Part shown: piece after piece, positions 51,269 to 60,356 of the stretch
Layout: each line of letters begins with the position of its first letter
How positions within the stretch are numbered: the first letter of the stretch is position 1
Assembly: GCF_042651965.1 (NCBI RefSeq)
Contig: NZ_JBHSDY010000007.1
Span: 62,001-126,000 of the forward strand
Length of the DNA: 64,000 nucleotides
Direction of reading: 5' to 3'
Origin: Castellaniella hirudinis
GTDB taxonomy: Bacteria; Pseudomonadota; Gammaproteobacteria; Burkholderiales; Burkholderiaceae_B
Made by a program: the position numbers and the translations under genes
The notes under the pieces: model-generated
What the model saw: the letters and a program-made list of their open reading frames with translations, nothing else
What the model was told of the DNA's origin: nothing
The model's database searches: none

Positions 51269-54202
51269 ATGGCGACCAAGACGCTCCCTCCCCGCTCGCC
51301 CGGTCCCTTTACCCGCTCCGCCGCCGGGCGCGCCTGGTCGTACCTCCTGTATGTCGGCATTCCGGTCCTGATCGGGCTGGGGCTGCTCGCCGCGCTGCTG
51401 CAGCCGCGCCTCGGCGATTACGCCGGGCAGCCGCTGACCGCCCGTTTCCTGCACACCGACGTCAGGCTCGATCCGGCGCAGGCGCTGGAACAGCTCCTGT
51501 CGCGCCCCACCCGGCTCGCCGAATCCGCGCCGACCGGCCAGGTGTGGCTGCTGGCTGACTTGCCCGCCGCTCCGAACGCCGACGCGCCCGATCGATTTTC
51601 CCTGCTGCTGCCGATCCATCCAGCCGGTGCGCCCGAATGCCGGCTGACCCACAGCCAATCCGGCGCCGAACCCCCATCCAGCGCCGCGTCCCGGCGCACA
51701 CTCAAAATCCAGGACAGTCCGCTCGGGCAGCAGATGCAACGGCCCCACGCCTCGACAGCCGACCAGATCCTGTGCCAGGTCAGCCTGCCGTTCCCCACCC
51801 GGCTCTCCATCGAATACTGGCAGCGCCAGGAACTGGCCGCCACCACGACGCACACGGCCCAGGCCACCGGCCTGCTGGAAGGCGGGCTGCTGATGCTGGC
51901 GGCCTTCCTGGTCGTCATTTCCCTGACCACACGCGAACACCCCTACCTCGTGCTGGCCTGCTGGATCCTCTGCAATCTGCGCCTGGGCGCCTGGGCGCTG
52001 GGCTGGGACCATCAATTCCTGGGCGCGGCCATCCCGCCTGACGCGCTGACCTGGATCCGCAAGCTGACCGTCCTGATCTACTACATCCTGACGATCCAGC
52101 TCTTCACGACCCTGTTCCAGCCCAGCCTGGACGCCGCCACGGTGCGCCGCCTGCGCCTGGTCGGCCGCTCGACGGCGCTCTGCCTGCTGCTGGCCCTGAT
52201 GGCGCTGCCTTACGACTGGTTCCAGCTCACGACCTTCCTGACCGCCTGGCTGACGACGGCCCTGGTCACGATCACCTTGATTCATGGTCTGTTCCGCTTC
52301 AATACGCGCTCTCAGCTCTGGCATACGATCGGCGTCTGCCTGGCCCTGGCCGTGCTGCTGACGGGCCTGGTCCTGATCGGGCTGGGGCGCGCGACCCTGA
52401 TCGCGCCCTTCCCGGGCGCGGCCGCACTGCTGCTCTGCAACCTGCTGATCGCCCTGGCGGCCGCCGACAAGATGCGCGAAGACCGGCAACTGCGCCTGCG
52501 ACAGCGCAACGACCTGATTGCCCGCGACACGCTCACGCCGCTGGGCCTGTTCACCCTGGGCGCCACCCGGCACTTCGAACACCTGAATCCAAACGCACGC
52601 GAAATCCTCGATCTCTCCCCGGAATCGGACCTGCATGCGCTCGCCTGGAACGATTTCTTTCCCAAAGTGGACTGGCTGGAAATCTCCGTGGCCACGGAAC
52701 AGGGCCGCGACACCGAGATCCAGCGCCTCCAGACCTCGGCCGACACGCCGGCGCGCAATTTCCTGCTGCGCGCCACGCTGGTCGGCAGCCGCATCGAAGG
52801 CTCCCTGCAGGACATCAGCGCGCGGACCGAGACCATCCGCAAGCTGCGCCTGATGGCCGACAACGATCCGCTGACCGACACGCTCAACCGGCGCGGGATC
52901 GAAAAGACCATGCAGAAGGCCATCGAAAGCCTGCAGCAGACCAACACCCCCTGCGCCCTGGCCTTCCTGGACCTGGATCACCTCAAGCGCGTCAACGACC
53001 TGTTCGGCCACTCGACCGGCGACACCTTGCTGCAAATGGTCTGCGAACGGCTGAAATACTCGCTGGCCGACGAGCAGCCCCTGGGCCGCATCGGCAACGA
53101 CGAGTTCATCATTCTGTTCCCCGGCATGCGGGCCGGCGAGGCCCGCCGACACGCCCAGGACATGATCGAGAGCCTGAACGGTTCAGCCCTGTACGTCGGC
53201 GAACGGGCCTTCCAGCTCAAGAGCGCCATGGGGCTGATCGACATCGACCGCAGCATGACGCCCAAGGACGCCATCTCCGCCGCCAGCCGCGCCTGCCGCG
53301 ACGCCCGCAAGCAGCATCAGGACGTCGTCCTGTACGAGGAAAACGCCCGCGAGCTGTTCGACCACATCGACGAACTGCACCTGTTCGAGCAACTGGAAAA
53401 CAAGGGCACGTCCGAGGACGTCTTCCTGGAGATGCAGCCCATCATGTCGCTGCGCCATCCCCTGCAGACCCTCAATTTCGAGGCGCTGCTGCGGGTGCGC
53501 AACACCGGCGCGCGGCCGCTCCAGACCGGCAAGATCATCCAGGCGGCCGAGGACAGCGGCATGATCACCGCCATCGACAAATGGGTCTTCACGACCCTGC
53601 TCGACTGGATGTCCAAGCATCACCTGAAGCTCGGCCAGACCCGCCAGGTCAACGTCAATCTCAGCGGGGTTTCGCTGAACGACGACCGCTTCATCAACGT
53701 CCTGTTCGGCATCCTGAACCAGCAGCCGCAATTCACCCGGCGCCTGTGCGTGGAAATCACCGAAGGCGTGGCCTTGCAGGACCTGGAGCGCACCCGGCAG
53801 TTCATGCGGCGGCTGCAGCGCATGGGCGCCCGCGTGGCCCTGGATGACTTCGGGGCCGGCTACACCTCGTTCTCCTACCTGAAGGAGCTGCCGGCCGACA
53901 TGATCAAGATCGACGGCACCCTGATCCGCGACATGCTGGCCAGCGAGGCCAACATCGCCATCGTCAACAGCATCGTGGACCTGGCCCACAACCTGGGCAT
54001 GGAGTGCATCGCCGAGTGGGTCGAAGACGTCGCCACCCTGCGCGCACTGGCCGACATGGGGGTGGACTATGTTCAGGGATATGTGATTTCGGGGTCACGG
54101 CCGCCGCTGGACATCCTGGCCTGCGACAACATCATGCCGCTGGTCAAGGACCCGGCCGCCCGCGCCTACATCGAGGAAATCAGCGGACGGCGCCTGTCGT
54201 AA
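51269..54202 (+). CDS. 7TM-anchored GGDEF-EAL protein, probable c-di-GMP phosphodiesterase
   Basis: A 977-residue membrane protein. Helix 1 at about 24-45, an extracytoplasmic domain (50-195), then seven helices (about 200-398), together resembling a 7TMR-DISM sensor. A PAS-like linker (415-520) precedes the GGDEF domain (525-690), whose signature reads GNDEF (609-613) and which has no I-site, so cyclase activity is doubtful. The EAL domain (710-960) keeps the metal and base residues: FEALLR (737-742), the Asn of NVNLSG, EITE, DDFGAGYTS, IKID and VQGY. The usual AEGVE reads AEWVED. Phosphodiesterase activity is therefore the better guess. Confidence 0.88.
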   Translation: MATKTLPPRSPGPFTRSAAGRAWSYLLYVGIPVLIGLGLLAALLQPRLGDYAGQPLTARFLHTDVRLDPAQALEQLLSRPTRLAESAPTGQVWLLADLPAAPNADAPDRFSLLLPIHPAGAPECRLTHSQSGAEPPSSAASRRTLKIQDSPLGQQMQRPHASTADQILCQVSLPFPTRLSIEYWQRQELAATTTHTAQATGLLEGGLLMLAAFLVVISLTTREHPYLVLACWILCNLRLGAWALGWDHQFLGAAIPPDALTWIRKLTVLIYYILTIQLFTTLFQPSLDAATVRRLRLVGRSTALCLLLALMALPYDWFQLTTFLTAWLTTALVTITLIHGLFRFNTRSQLWHTIGVCLALAVLLTGLVLIGLGRATLIAPFPGAAALLLCNLLIALAAADKMREDRQLRLRQRNDLIARDTLTPLGLFTLGATRHFEHLNPNAREILDLSPESDLHALAWNDFFPKVDWLEISVATEQGRDTEIQRLQTSADTPARNFLLRATLVGSRIEGSLQDISARTETIRKLRLMADNDPLTDTLNRRGIEKTMQKAIESLQQTNTPCALAFLDLDHLKRVNDLFGHSTGDTLLQMVCERLKYSLADEQPLGRIGNDEFIILFPGMRAGEARRHAQDMIESLNGSALYVGERAFQLKSAMGLIDIDRSMTPKDAISAASRACRDARKQHQDVVLYEENARELFDHIDELHLFEQLENKGTSEDVFLEMQPIMSLRHPLQTLNFEALLRVRNTGARPLQTGKIIQAAEDSGMITAIDKWVFTTLLDWMSKHHLKLGQTRQVNVNLSGVSLNDDRFINVLFGILNQQPQFTRRLCVEITEGVALQDLERTRQFMRRLQRMGARVALDDFGAGYTSFSYLKELPADMIKIDGTLIRDMLASEANIAIVNSIVDLAHNLGMECIAEWVEDVATLRALADMGVDYVQGYVISGSRPPLDILACDNIMPLVKDPAARAYIEEISGRRLS

Positions 54203-54227
54203 GGCTCGTCCAGACGGGAACGCCTAC

Positions 54228-54248
54228 GGGGCTGCCAGAGGCAGCCCC
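54228..54248. terminator. perfect hairpin between convergent genes
   Basis: GGGGCTGCC, loop AGA, GGCAGCCCC: nine perfect pairs in the 53-base gap between the GGDEF-EAL gene and ccsB, which converge here. The rightward side is followed by GATTCAATC, a weak T content. A shared bidirectional terminator is the natural reading. Confidence 0.6.
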
Positions 54249-54255
54249 GATTCAA

Positions 54256-55617
54256 TCACAGCTCGCCGTACGAGTGCAGGCCCGACAGGAACATATTGAC
54301 GCCCAGGAAGGCGAAGCTGGTCACCAGCAGGCCCGACAGCGCCCAGTAAGCGGACATGGCGCCGCGCAGGCCCTTCATCAGGCGCATGTGCAGCCAGGCG
54401 GCGTAATTCAGCCAGACGATCAGCGCCCAGGTTTCCTTGGGATCCCACTGCCAGTAGGTGCCCCAGGCGTCAGCCGCCCACAGCGCCCCCAGAATCGTCG
54501 CCACGGTGAAGAACGCAAAGCCCACCGCAATGGCCCGGTACATGATGTCGTCCAGGATTTCCAGCGAGGGCAGGCGCCGGGCGATCGGCGCGCGGAACGT
54601 CAGAATCGTGCCCACGATCAGCGCGCCAATGCCGAAATACAGCATCCAGGTGGCGGACAGTTCACGCGAGCCGAAGATCAGCGGCTCGGCGCACAGCACC
54701 GCGCCCAGGAGGAACACCGGCACCAGCGGCTTCCAGGTGCGGGTCTCGCCGTGCGATTTGACCAGATAGGCAAAGCCCACCATGGCCGCCAGGCTGAAGG
54801 TGCCGTAGCCGATAAAATTCGCCGGGACGTGCAGCTTCATCCACCAGCTTTTCAGGGCAGGCACCAGCGGCTGGATCTGGTAGGCGTCGCGGGTGAAGGA
54901 ATACCACAGCAGGAACACCACCAGGGAGCTGATGACCAGCAGCACGAAACCGCCCAGGGCGCGCGTGGCGTAGCGGCGTTCGTAGTACAGGTAGAACAGC
55001 GCCGTGATCAGGCACAGCAGGACGAAGACTTCGTACAGATTGCTGACGGGGATATGGCCGATGTCGGGCCCCAGCAGATGGCCTTCGCGCCAGCGCACCA
55101 GCAGCCCGGTCACCCCGGCGTAGACCGCCGTCCAGGTCAGGACGCTGCCCAGCCAGGCCGCCGTGTTGCTGGCGAAGCCGATCCAATAGCAGATCGTCGC
55201 CAGCGCAAACAGGGCGCACATCCAGAGGATGGCCGACTGCGAGGAGATCAGGTATTTCAGCAGGAAGACGCTCTCGGCCCGCGACAGATCGCCTTGCAGC
55301 AACTCGCCCGTGGGGCTGTAGAGCCAGACCGCCAGCAGCGCCGTCAGGCCGGCGGCCACCATCAGGGTCCGCAGCGGCCGCCACAACCAGCCCATCCAGC
55401 TGAACAGGCCGACCGCGCCGATCAGGATCAGCTTTTCGTAGTAATCCATGAACGTGCCGTAGTCCGTCAGCACGTGGGCCGCGCCCGCCGCCAGCAGCAG
55501 GAAGAAGCCGAAATCAGTCCAGTCGGGCCGGCCTCGTCGGCCGCGTCGGTCGCCGCTGGCGTTCATGTCTTGCGGCCAGACAGCCGCGTCGCGTGCGGCG
55601 ATGGAATCAGACGTCAT
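54256..55617 (-). CDS. ccsB: cytochrome c biogenesis protein CcsB (CcsA/ResC-type heme handling protein)
   Basis: System II heme delivery protein that, with ResB/Ccs1, ligates heme to apocytochromes c on the periplasmic side. From the ATG at 55617 it has 453 residues and about ten membrane helices. The heme-binding WWD-type motif is WGTYWQWDPKETWAL near the C-terminus. Histidines likely to hold heme include those in LGPDIGHIPVSNLYE, MKLHVPANF and the C-terminal LSGLHSYGEL. It overlaps the ResB gene by 11 bases, the normal pair. An in-frame ATG at 55566 is an alternative start. Confidence 0.93.
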   Translation of the reverse strand: MTSDSIAARDAAVWPQDMNASGDRRGRRGRPDWTDFGFFLLLAAGAAHVLTDYGTFMDYYEKLILIGAVGLFSWMGWLWRPLRTLMVAAGLTALLAVWLYSPTGELLQGDLSRAESVFLLKYLISSQSAILWMCALFALATICYWIGFASNTAAWLGSVLTWTAVYAGVTGLLVRWREGHLLGPDIGHIPVSNLYEVFVLLCLITALFYLYYERRYATRALGGFVLLVISSLVVFLLWYSFTRDAYQIQPLVPALKSWWMKLHVPANFIGYGTFSLAAMVGFAYLVKSHGETRTWKPLVPVFLLGAVLCAEPLIFGSRELSATWMLYFGIGALIVGTILTFRAPIARRLPSLEILDDIMYRAIAVGFAFFTVATILGALWAADAWGTYWQWDPKETWALIVWLNYAAWLHMRLMKGLRGAMSAYWALSGLLVTSFAFLGVNMFLSGLHSYGEL

Positions 55618-57658
55618 GATCGTGTCCTCCGGACAGGCGGCGCAGGGCATCTCGCAGCCGTTCAAATTCGTGGTTGAAATCCAGGGTGCGCCGCTGAGTC
55701 GTCATGGCGGCCAGCCAGGCGCTGCCCCCATCCTGCGGCCGGATCCACACCCAGACGCGGCGTTCGCGGATGTAGAACATCGAGAACACCCCCAGCACCA
55801 GCAGCAGGCAGCCGATGTAGACGACGGTCTTGCCGGGGCTGCGCGCCACCTGGAAGACGCTGGCCTGAACCTGCTCGAAGCCGGTCAACTGCAGGGCCAC
55901 AGGGGCAGGATAATCCGGCAGCGTCGCCAGCGCCAGCACGGCCAGGCGCATCCACTGGCGCTCGTGTTCCGCATTGGGGCCCAGGGGATCGAGCGCGGGC
56001 TCGCCGGCCCGTGCCCGCGCCAGGTCGCGCAATTCGGTCAGGCTGAGCTGGATCATGGGTACGGCGAAGTTGAGGATTTTTTCCCGCTGCTCGGCGGGCG
56101 CGGCGTCGATGATGCCGTTGAAACCGTCGCGCGCAAAGGTCCGCAGCGCCCCGCGCGCGGCCTGGAACATCAGTTCGCGCTGCTCGCCCTCGGGCGCGTT
56201 GTGGTCCGCGAACCGCTGCGCCGCCTGATCGCGCAGATCGGCGTCATCCAGCGCCGCGCGCAGCCGCATGAATTCCGCCACCGTGCCCTGGCCGTCCGCC
56301 GGGATGCGCAGATAGCGATAGGGCTCCGAAGCCGTATCCCGCACCCCCATCAGGAACACCGGAGCGTCGTCGATCTTGACCGGCAGCAGGTACTGGTTGA
56401 ATTCGTGCGCCTGGCCGTCGGCGCCGATCAGCCGGTACTGCACGCTGGGTCCGACGTTACGCAGGCCGTCGTTGCGGGGCCGGGCCGCGCTGCCGGTCAC
56501 GGCGGCCACGTGCGCGACCACGTCGGTCGGCTGCGGATTCTGGCTGTCGCCCATGTTCTCGACGTTGATCACGCGCAGGCCGGTGTAGTCCACCGTCTGC
56601 CCGCCCAGGCTGCCGGGCAGCTTCGATTCGCCGCCGACCTTGCCGGACACGTCCACCGGCTGCGCGGCGGCGCCCTGCAGGGGCCAGGCCTTCAGTTGCA
56701 GGCTGCTGCCGCCGTCGTCGAAGCTGGACTGGTAGACGGTGACGCCGCGATAATGCAGCGGCTCGTTCACCTGGATCGTCTGGTCGAAGGTCTTGCCGGT
56801 CGCCAGATCGGTCACCGTCACGTCGCTGCGAAAATCGCTGGGCATGCCGGTGTCGTAGTAGGCGATGTGGAATTTATTGAGCTTCAGCGTGAAAGGCAGC
56901 GGCTGCAGCAGCACGCCCTGGCCCGCCGACACGATGCCCACGCTGCTCTGCTTGCCGTCGGGCACCAGCATATTGGCGCGGAAGCTGGGATTGCGCGCCG
57001 ACAGGCGGCCGGACTCGGGCACGTCGGAAATCAGCATATTGCCGATCACGGGCTGCTTGTCGAACAGCCAGGTCTGCAGCCGCACCGGCAGTTCGCTGTC
57101 CAGCAAGCCGCCCAGGCAGATCACGACGATGGCCACGTGCGCAAAGATGTAGCCCAGGCGGTTGGCCGCGCCCTTTTTCGCAGCCACCATGCGGCTGTCG
57201 CCGTCCGCGCGCACCCGGTAGCGAAAGCCCTGGGCCTGCAGCAGCGCGCCCACCTCGGCACAAGCCTGGTCGGGCGTGCTGCCGCTGTCCAGCTCGACCC
57301 GGTGATGAAAGGCCTTGAGACTGGAGCCGCGCACGTATTCCCGGAACGAGCGCATGTCACGCAGCATCTTCGGCGCATTGCGCAGCACGCACAGCGTGGT
57401 CGACACCACCAGAAAGGCCATGATCAGCAGGAACCAGGCGCTGTTGTAGATGTGCCAGATGGAGAACTGATCGAACACTTCGAACCAGAACGGCCCGAAC
57501 TGATCCACGTAAGTATTGGTCCCCTGGTTCTGGGGCAGCACGGTGCCGATCAGGCTGGCCACGCAGATGAACACCAGCAGGCTGATGGCGAAACGCATCG
57601 AACCCAGCAGTTCGATGACATCAGCGCCCAAGGCGCGGGAATGGGTGGAAGACGCCAC
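55607..57658 (-). CDS. resB: cytochrome c biogenesis protein ResB (Ccs1)
   Basis: Partner of CcsB in system II cytochrome c maturation. The 683-residue protein has three membrane helices near the N-terminus (about 22-42, 75-98 and 165-190), a large periplasmic domain, and a fourth helix near 620 (VVYIGCLLLVLGVFSMFYI). The family start LLGSMRFAISLLVFICVAS and IGTVLPQNQ are clear. The start taken is a GTG at 57658 with a weak GAG upstream; it lies only 15 bases after a strong leftward terminator, so how the pair is transcribed is uncertain. Confidence 0.92.
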   Translation of the reverse strand: MASSTHSRALGADVIELLGSMRFAISLLVFICVASLIGTVLPQNQGTNTYVDQFGPFWFEVFDQFSIWHIYNSAWFLLIMAFLVVSTTLCVLRNAPKMLRDMRSFREYVRGSSLKAFHHRVELDSGSTPDQACAEVGALLQAQGFRYRVRADGDSRMVAAKKGAANRLGYIFAHVAIVVICLGGLLDSELPVRLQTWLFDKQPVIGNMLISDVPESGRLSARNPSFRANMLVPDGKQSSVGIVSAGQGVLLQPLPFTLKLNKFHIAYYDTGMPSDFRSDVTVTDLATGKTFDQTIQVNEPLHYRGVTVYQSSFDDGGSSLQLKAWPLQGAAAQPVDVSGKVGGESKLPGSLGGQTVDYTGLRVINVENMGDSQNPQPTDVVAHVAAVTGSAARPRNDGLRNVGPSVQYRLIGADGQAHEFNQYLLPVKIDDAPVFLMGVRDTASEPYRYLRIPADGQGTVAEFMRLRAALDDADLRDQAAQRFADHNAPEGEQRELMFQAARGALRTFARDGFNGIIDAAPAEQREKILNFAVPMIQLSLTELRDLARARAGEPALDPLGPNAEHERQWMRLAVLALATLPDYPAPVALQLTGFEQVQASVFQVARSPGKTVVYIGCLLLVLGVFSMFYIRERRVWVWIRPQDGGSAWLAAMTTQRRTLDFNHEFERLRDALRRLSGGHDHDV

Positions 57659-57673
57659 AGCAGCCCGACTCGC

Positions 57674-57707
57674 AAAAAAATAGGGGGTGCGCTTGCGCGT
57701 GCCCCCC
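57674..57707 (-). terminator. rho-independent terminator after the cytochrome c gene
   Basis: On the minus strand GGGGGG, CAC, GCG, loop CAAG, CGC, A, CCCCC and then TATTTTTTT. A stable GC stem followed by a long T-run is a textbook intrinsic terminator for the cytochrome c gene. It ends about 15 bases before the resB start. Confidence 0.8.
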
Positions 57708-57803
57708 TCGATTCAAAAGTTTTAAGTTTTAACGATACTCCGGTGCGCGCCGGGATCCCCCCAAGACCCTGTACGCGACCGGGACATGCGCCCGGAGCCG
57801 GGA

Positions 57804-58493
57804 CTAGCGCAGGCCTGCGGCGTAGTCCGCGACGGCAGCCAGGTCCTTGTCGTTCATGCGGTCGGCGATGTCGTGCATGATGCTGTTGGCCCGGTCGCCC
57901 GAACGGAACAGCTTGAGCTGATCCAGCAGGTATTCGGGATGCTGGCCGGCCAGGCGGGGGAACTCGGCCGGCAGGCCGGCGCCATTGGCCGAGTGACAGG
58001 CGGCACAGGCCGGGACCTGGCGATCCGCGATGCCGGCGCGCCAGATGGTCTGGCCGCGTTCCATGGAGGCTTCTTTGCTGGCGGTGCCGGCTTTGTCCCA
58101 GTCCATCTTCTGGTGCGACAAGTACAGCGACACGTTCGCGATATCCTGAGCCGTCAGGGCGGGCGCGATGGTGGACATGATGGACGGCGCACCGTCAGCG
58201 CCCGTACGCACGGCGGGCTTGTCGCCCTGCGGCGCGAAATCACGCAACTGCTTGGCGATGTATTCGTGCGGCATCGCGGCCAGGTTCGGATTCATGGGGA
58301 TCGTGCTGTTGCCGCCGTCCCCGTGACAGGTGACACAGGCCAGCACGCCACGCGCGGGATCGCCGTTGACGAACAGTTGTTCGCCCGCCTTGGCATCGGG
58401 TTTTTGCGCGTCTTCGGCATGGGCCAGGCCGGGCAGAGCGCCGGCGAGAATCAGGCTGCCGGCCATGAACACACTGGAAAGCGCACGCTTCAT
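57804..58493 (-). CDS. diheme cytochrome c (c4-type)
   Basis: A 229-residue periplasmic electron carrier. Residues 1-25 are a signal peptide (MKRALSSVFMAGSLILAGAL, cleaved after AHA). Two heme c sites, CVTCH (near residue 52) and CAACH (near residue 160), each head a cytochrome c domain, with likely distal Met ligands in STIPMNPNLAAMP and SIMHDIADRM. The ATG at 58493 is preferred because a GAGGA lies six bases upstream. Being next to ccsB-resB, which mature c-type cytochromes, fits. It likely feeds a terminal oxidase. Confidence 0.93.
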   Translation of the reverse strand: MKRALSSVFMAGSLILAGALPGLAHAEDAQKPDAKAGEQLFVNGDPARGVLACVTCHGDGGNSTIPMNPNLAAMPHEYIAKQLRDFAPQGDKPAVRTGADGAPSIMSTIAPALTAQDIANVSLYLSHQKMDWDKAGTASKEASMERGQTIWRAGIADRQVPACAACHSANGAGLPAEFPRLAGQHPEYLLDQLKLFRSGDRANSIMHDIADRMNDKDLAAVADYAAGLR

Positions 58494-58644
58494 GAGATCC
58501 TCGGTGGTGATTCGTTCACGACGCCGGAGGCCGGCGCCTGACAGAGCCGGCGCGGGTATCCGCCCGGGATACGCGCTGCGCGGCAACATTCAATCTGAAA
58601 TTATACAATAGGCTTCACCCGCCCTCCTTGTCGAGCTCACCCCC

Positions 58645-59268
58645 GTGTCTCTCCTCCATCGCGCCCGGTTCACGGTGTCCGCCGCCCGGCTGGACCAGTT
58701 GCCCCCCCCGACCACCGCCGAAGTCTGTTTCGTCGGCCGCTCCAACTCGGGCAAATCGTCGGCCATCAATGTGCTGACCAACCAGCGGCGGCTGGCTTTT
58801 TCCAGCAAGACGCCCGGCCGCACACGCCTGATCAACCTGTTCGGCCTGCCCGACCCGATCGAGCCGGACGCCTGGCTCGGCTTTCTGGTGGACCTGCCCG
58901 GCTACGGCTACGCCGCCGTGGACCGCGCGGCGCGCGACGAATGGGCCGAGGTCCTGGGCGGCTACCTGCACGAACGCTCCAGCCTGGCCGGCGTGGTGCT
59001 GCTGATCGACATCCGCCGGGGCGTCACCGACCTGGACCGGCGCCTGTCCCGCTGGATCGCCCTGCGCGGCCTGCCGACGCTGGCGCTGCTGACCAAGGCC
59101 GACAAGCTGCCCTACGGCCAACGCGTCCAGGCTGTCGCGCGCGCACGCAAAGACCTGGCCGACATCGGCACGCTGACCGCGCTGCCCTTTTCCGCCACCC
59201 ATCGCATCGGCCTGGACGAGGCCGCCGTCCACATCGAAAACTGGATCTCGCCCCAGGCCGTGCCCTGA
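58645..59268 (+). CDS. engB: ribosome biogenesis GTP-binding protein EngB (YihA/YsxC)
   Basis: Essential GTPase for large-subunit assembly. The 207-residue protein has G1 GRSNSGKSS near residue 31, G3 DLPGYG near 86, and G4 TKADK near 150. FSSKTPGRTRLINLF, the switch I stretch typical of EngB, separates it from Era/Der. The start is a GTG at 58645. It is divergent from the cytochrome c gene across a 151-base AT-rich region containing TATACAAT (58602-58609), a possible -10. Confidence 0.95.
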   Translation: MSLLHRARFTVSAARLDQLPPPTTAEVCFVGRSNSGKSSAINVLTNQRRLAFSSKTPGRTRLINLFGLPDPIEPDAWLGFLVDLPGYGYAAVDRAARDEWAEVLGGYLHERSSLAGVVLLIDIRRGVTDLDRRLSRWIALRGLPTLALLTKADKLPYGQRVQAVARARKDLADIGTLTALPFSATHRIGLDEAAVHIENWISPQAVP

Positions 59269-59298
59269 GCGCGCCGGCGTCCCCAGCCCTTTCATCGC

Positions 59299-59321
59299 CC
59301 CGCCCGCGCGGCGGGTGTTTT
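59299..59321 (+). terminator. probable weak terminator between engB and hemB
   Basis: CCCGCC, five-base loop, GGCGGG, then TGTTTT. The stem is six pairs, all GC, with a short T-run. It lies 30 bases after the engB stop and 13 before the hemB start, so read-through into hemB is likely to be partial. Confidence 0.55.
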
Positions 59322-59333
59322 CCGGAGTTCCGC

Positions 59334-60350
59334 ATGACCGCCTTCCTGCCTCCCGTCGACTTCCCCACCGCGCGCCTGCGCCGCAACCGGCGCGACGACT
59401 TTTCCCGCCGCCTGGTGCGCGAAACCCGCCTGTCCGCGGACGACCTGATCTATCCGGTGTTCGTCTGCGAAGGCCGCGACGTGCGCGATCCGGTGTCCTC
59501 GATGCCGGATGTGGTGCGGCAATCCCCGGACGTGCTGCTGCGCACGGCCGAACAATGCCTGGAACTGGGCATCCCCGTACTGGCCCTGTTCCCGCACATC
59601 GATCCGTCCCTGAAGACGCCCGACGGTCTGGAGGCCGCCAATCCGGACGGCCTGATCCCGCGCACCGTGGCGCTGCTGAAATCGAATTTCCCCGAACTGG
59701 GCGTGCTCACCGACGTGGCGCTTGACCCCTACACCAGCCACGGCCAGGACGGCCTGATCGACGCCGACGGCCAGTTGCTGAACGAGCCCACGGTCGCCAT
59801 GCTGGTACGCCAGGCCCTGACCCATGCCCAGGCGGGCGTGGACATCGTCGCCCCCAGCGACATGATGGACGGGCGCATCGGCGCCGTGCGCCAGGCGCTG
59901 GACGCCCAGGATCGCATCCACACCCGCATCATGGCCTACTCGGCCAAGTACGCCAGCGCCTTCTACGGCCCCTTCCGCGATGCGGTGGGCTCGGCCGCCA
60001 ACCTGGGCGCGTCGAACAAGTTCACCTACCAGATGGACCCGGCCAACCGCCTGGAGGCCCTGCGCGAAGTCGCCGCCGACATCCGCGAAGGCGCCGACAT
60101 GGTGATGGTCAAGCCCGGCCTCCCCTACCTGGACGTGCTGCGCGAGGTCAAGAACGCCTTCGGCATGCCGACCTACGCCTATCAGGTCAGCGGTGAATAC
60201 GCCATGATCAAGGCCGCCTCGGCCAACGGCTGGCTGGACCACGACAAGGTGATGATGGAATCCCTGCTGGCCTTCAAGCGCGCCGGCGGCGACGGCATCC
60301 TGACGTATTTCGCCGTCGCTGCGGCAAAGATACTGCGCGCGCAAGGCTAA
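59334..60350 (+). CDS. hemB: delta-aminolevulinic acid dehydratase (porphobilinogen synthase)
   Basis: Condenses two 5-aminolevulinate molecules to porphobilinogen in heme synthesis. The 338-residue protein has the Schiff-base lysines in SAKYASAFYGPFR and MVMVKPGLPYLD. The metal loop reads DVALDPYTSHGQDG, without the three cysteines of zinc-dependent enzymes, so it belongs to the Mg/K-type. The allosteric-Mg residues near SGEYAM are present. The ATG at 59334 has GGAG eight bases upstream. The ccs genes nearby also serve heme use. Confidence 0.96.
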   Translation: MTAFLPPVDFPTARLRRNRRDDFSRRLVRETRLSADDLIYPVFVCEGRDVRDPVSSMPDVVRQSPDVLLRTAEQCLELGIPVLALFPHIDPSLKTPDGLEAANPDGLIPRTVALLKSNFPELGVLTDVALDPYTSHGQDGLIDADGQLLNEPTVAMLVRQALTHAQAGVDIVAPSDMMDGRIGAVRQALDAQDRIHTRIMAYSAKYASAFYGPFRDAVGSAANLGASNKFTYQMDPANRLEALREVAADIREGADMVMVKPGLPYLDVLREVKNAFGMPTYAYQVSGEYAMIKAASANGWLDHDKVMMESLLAFKRAGGDGILTYFAVAAAKILRAQG

Positions 60351-60356
60351 AGCGCA

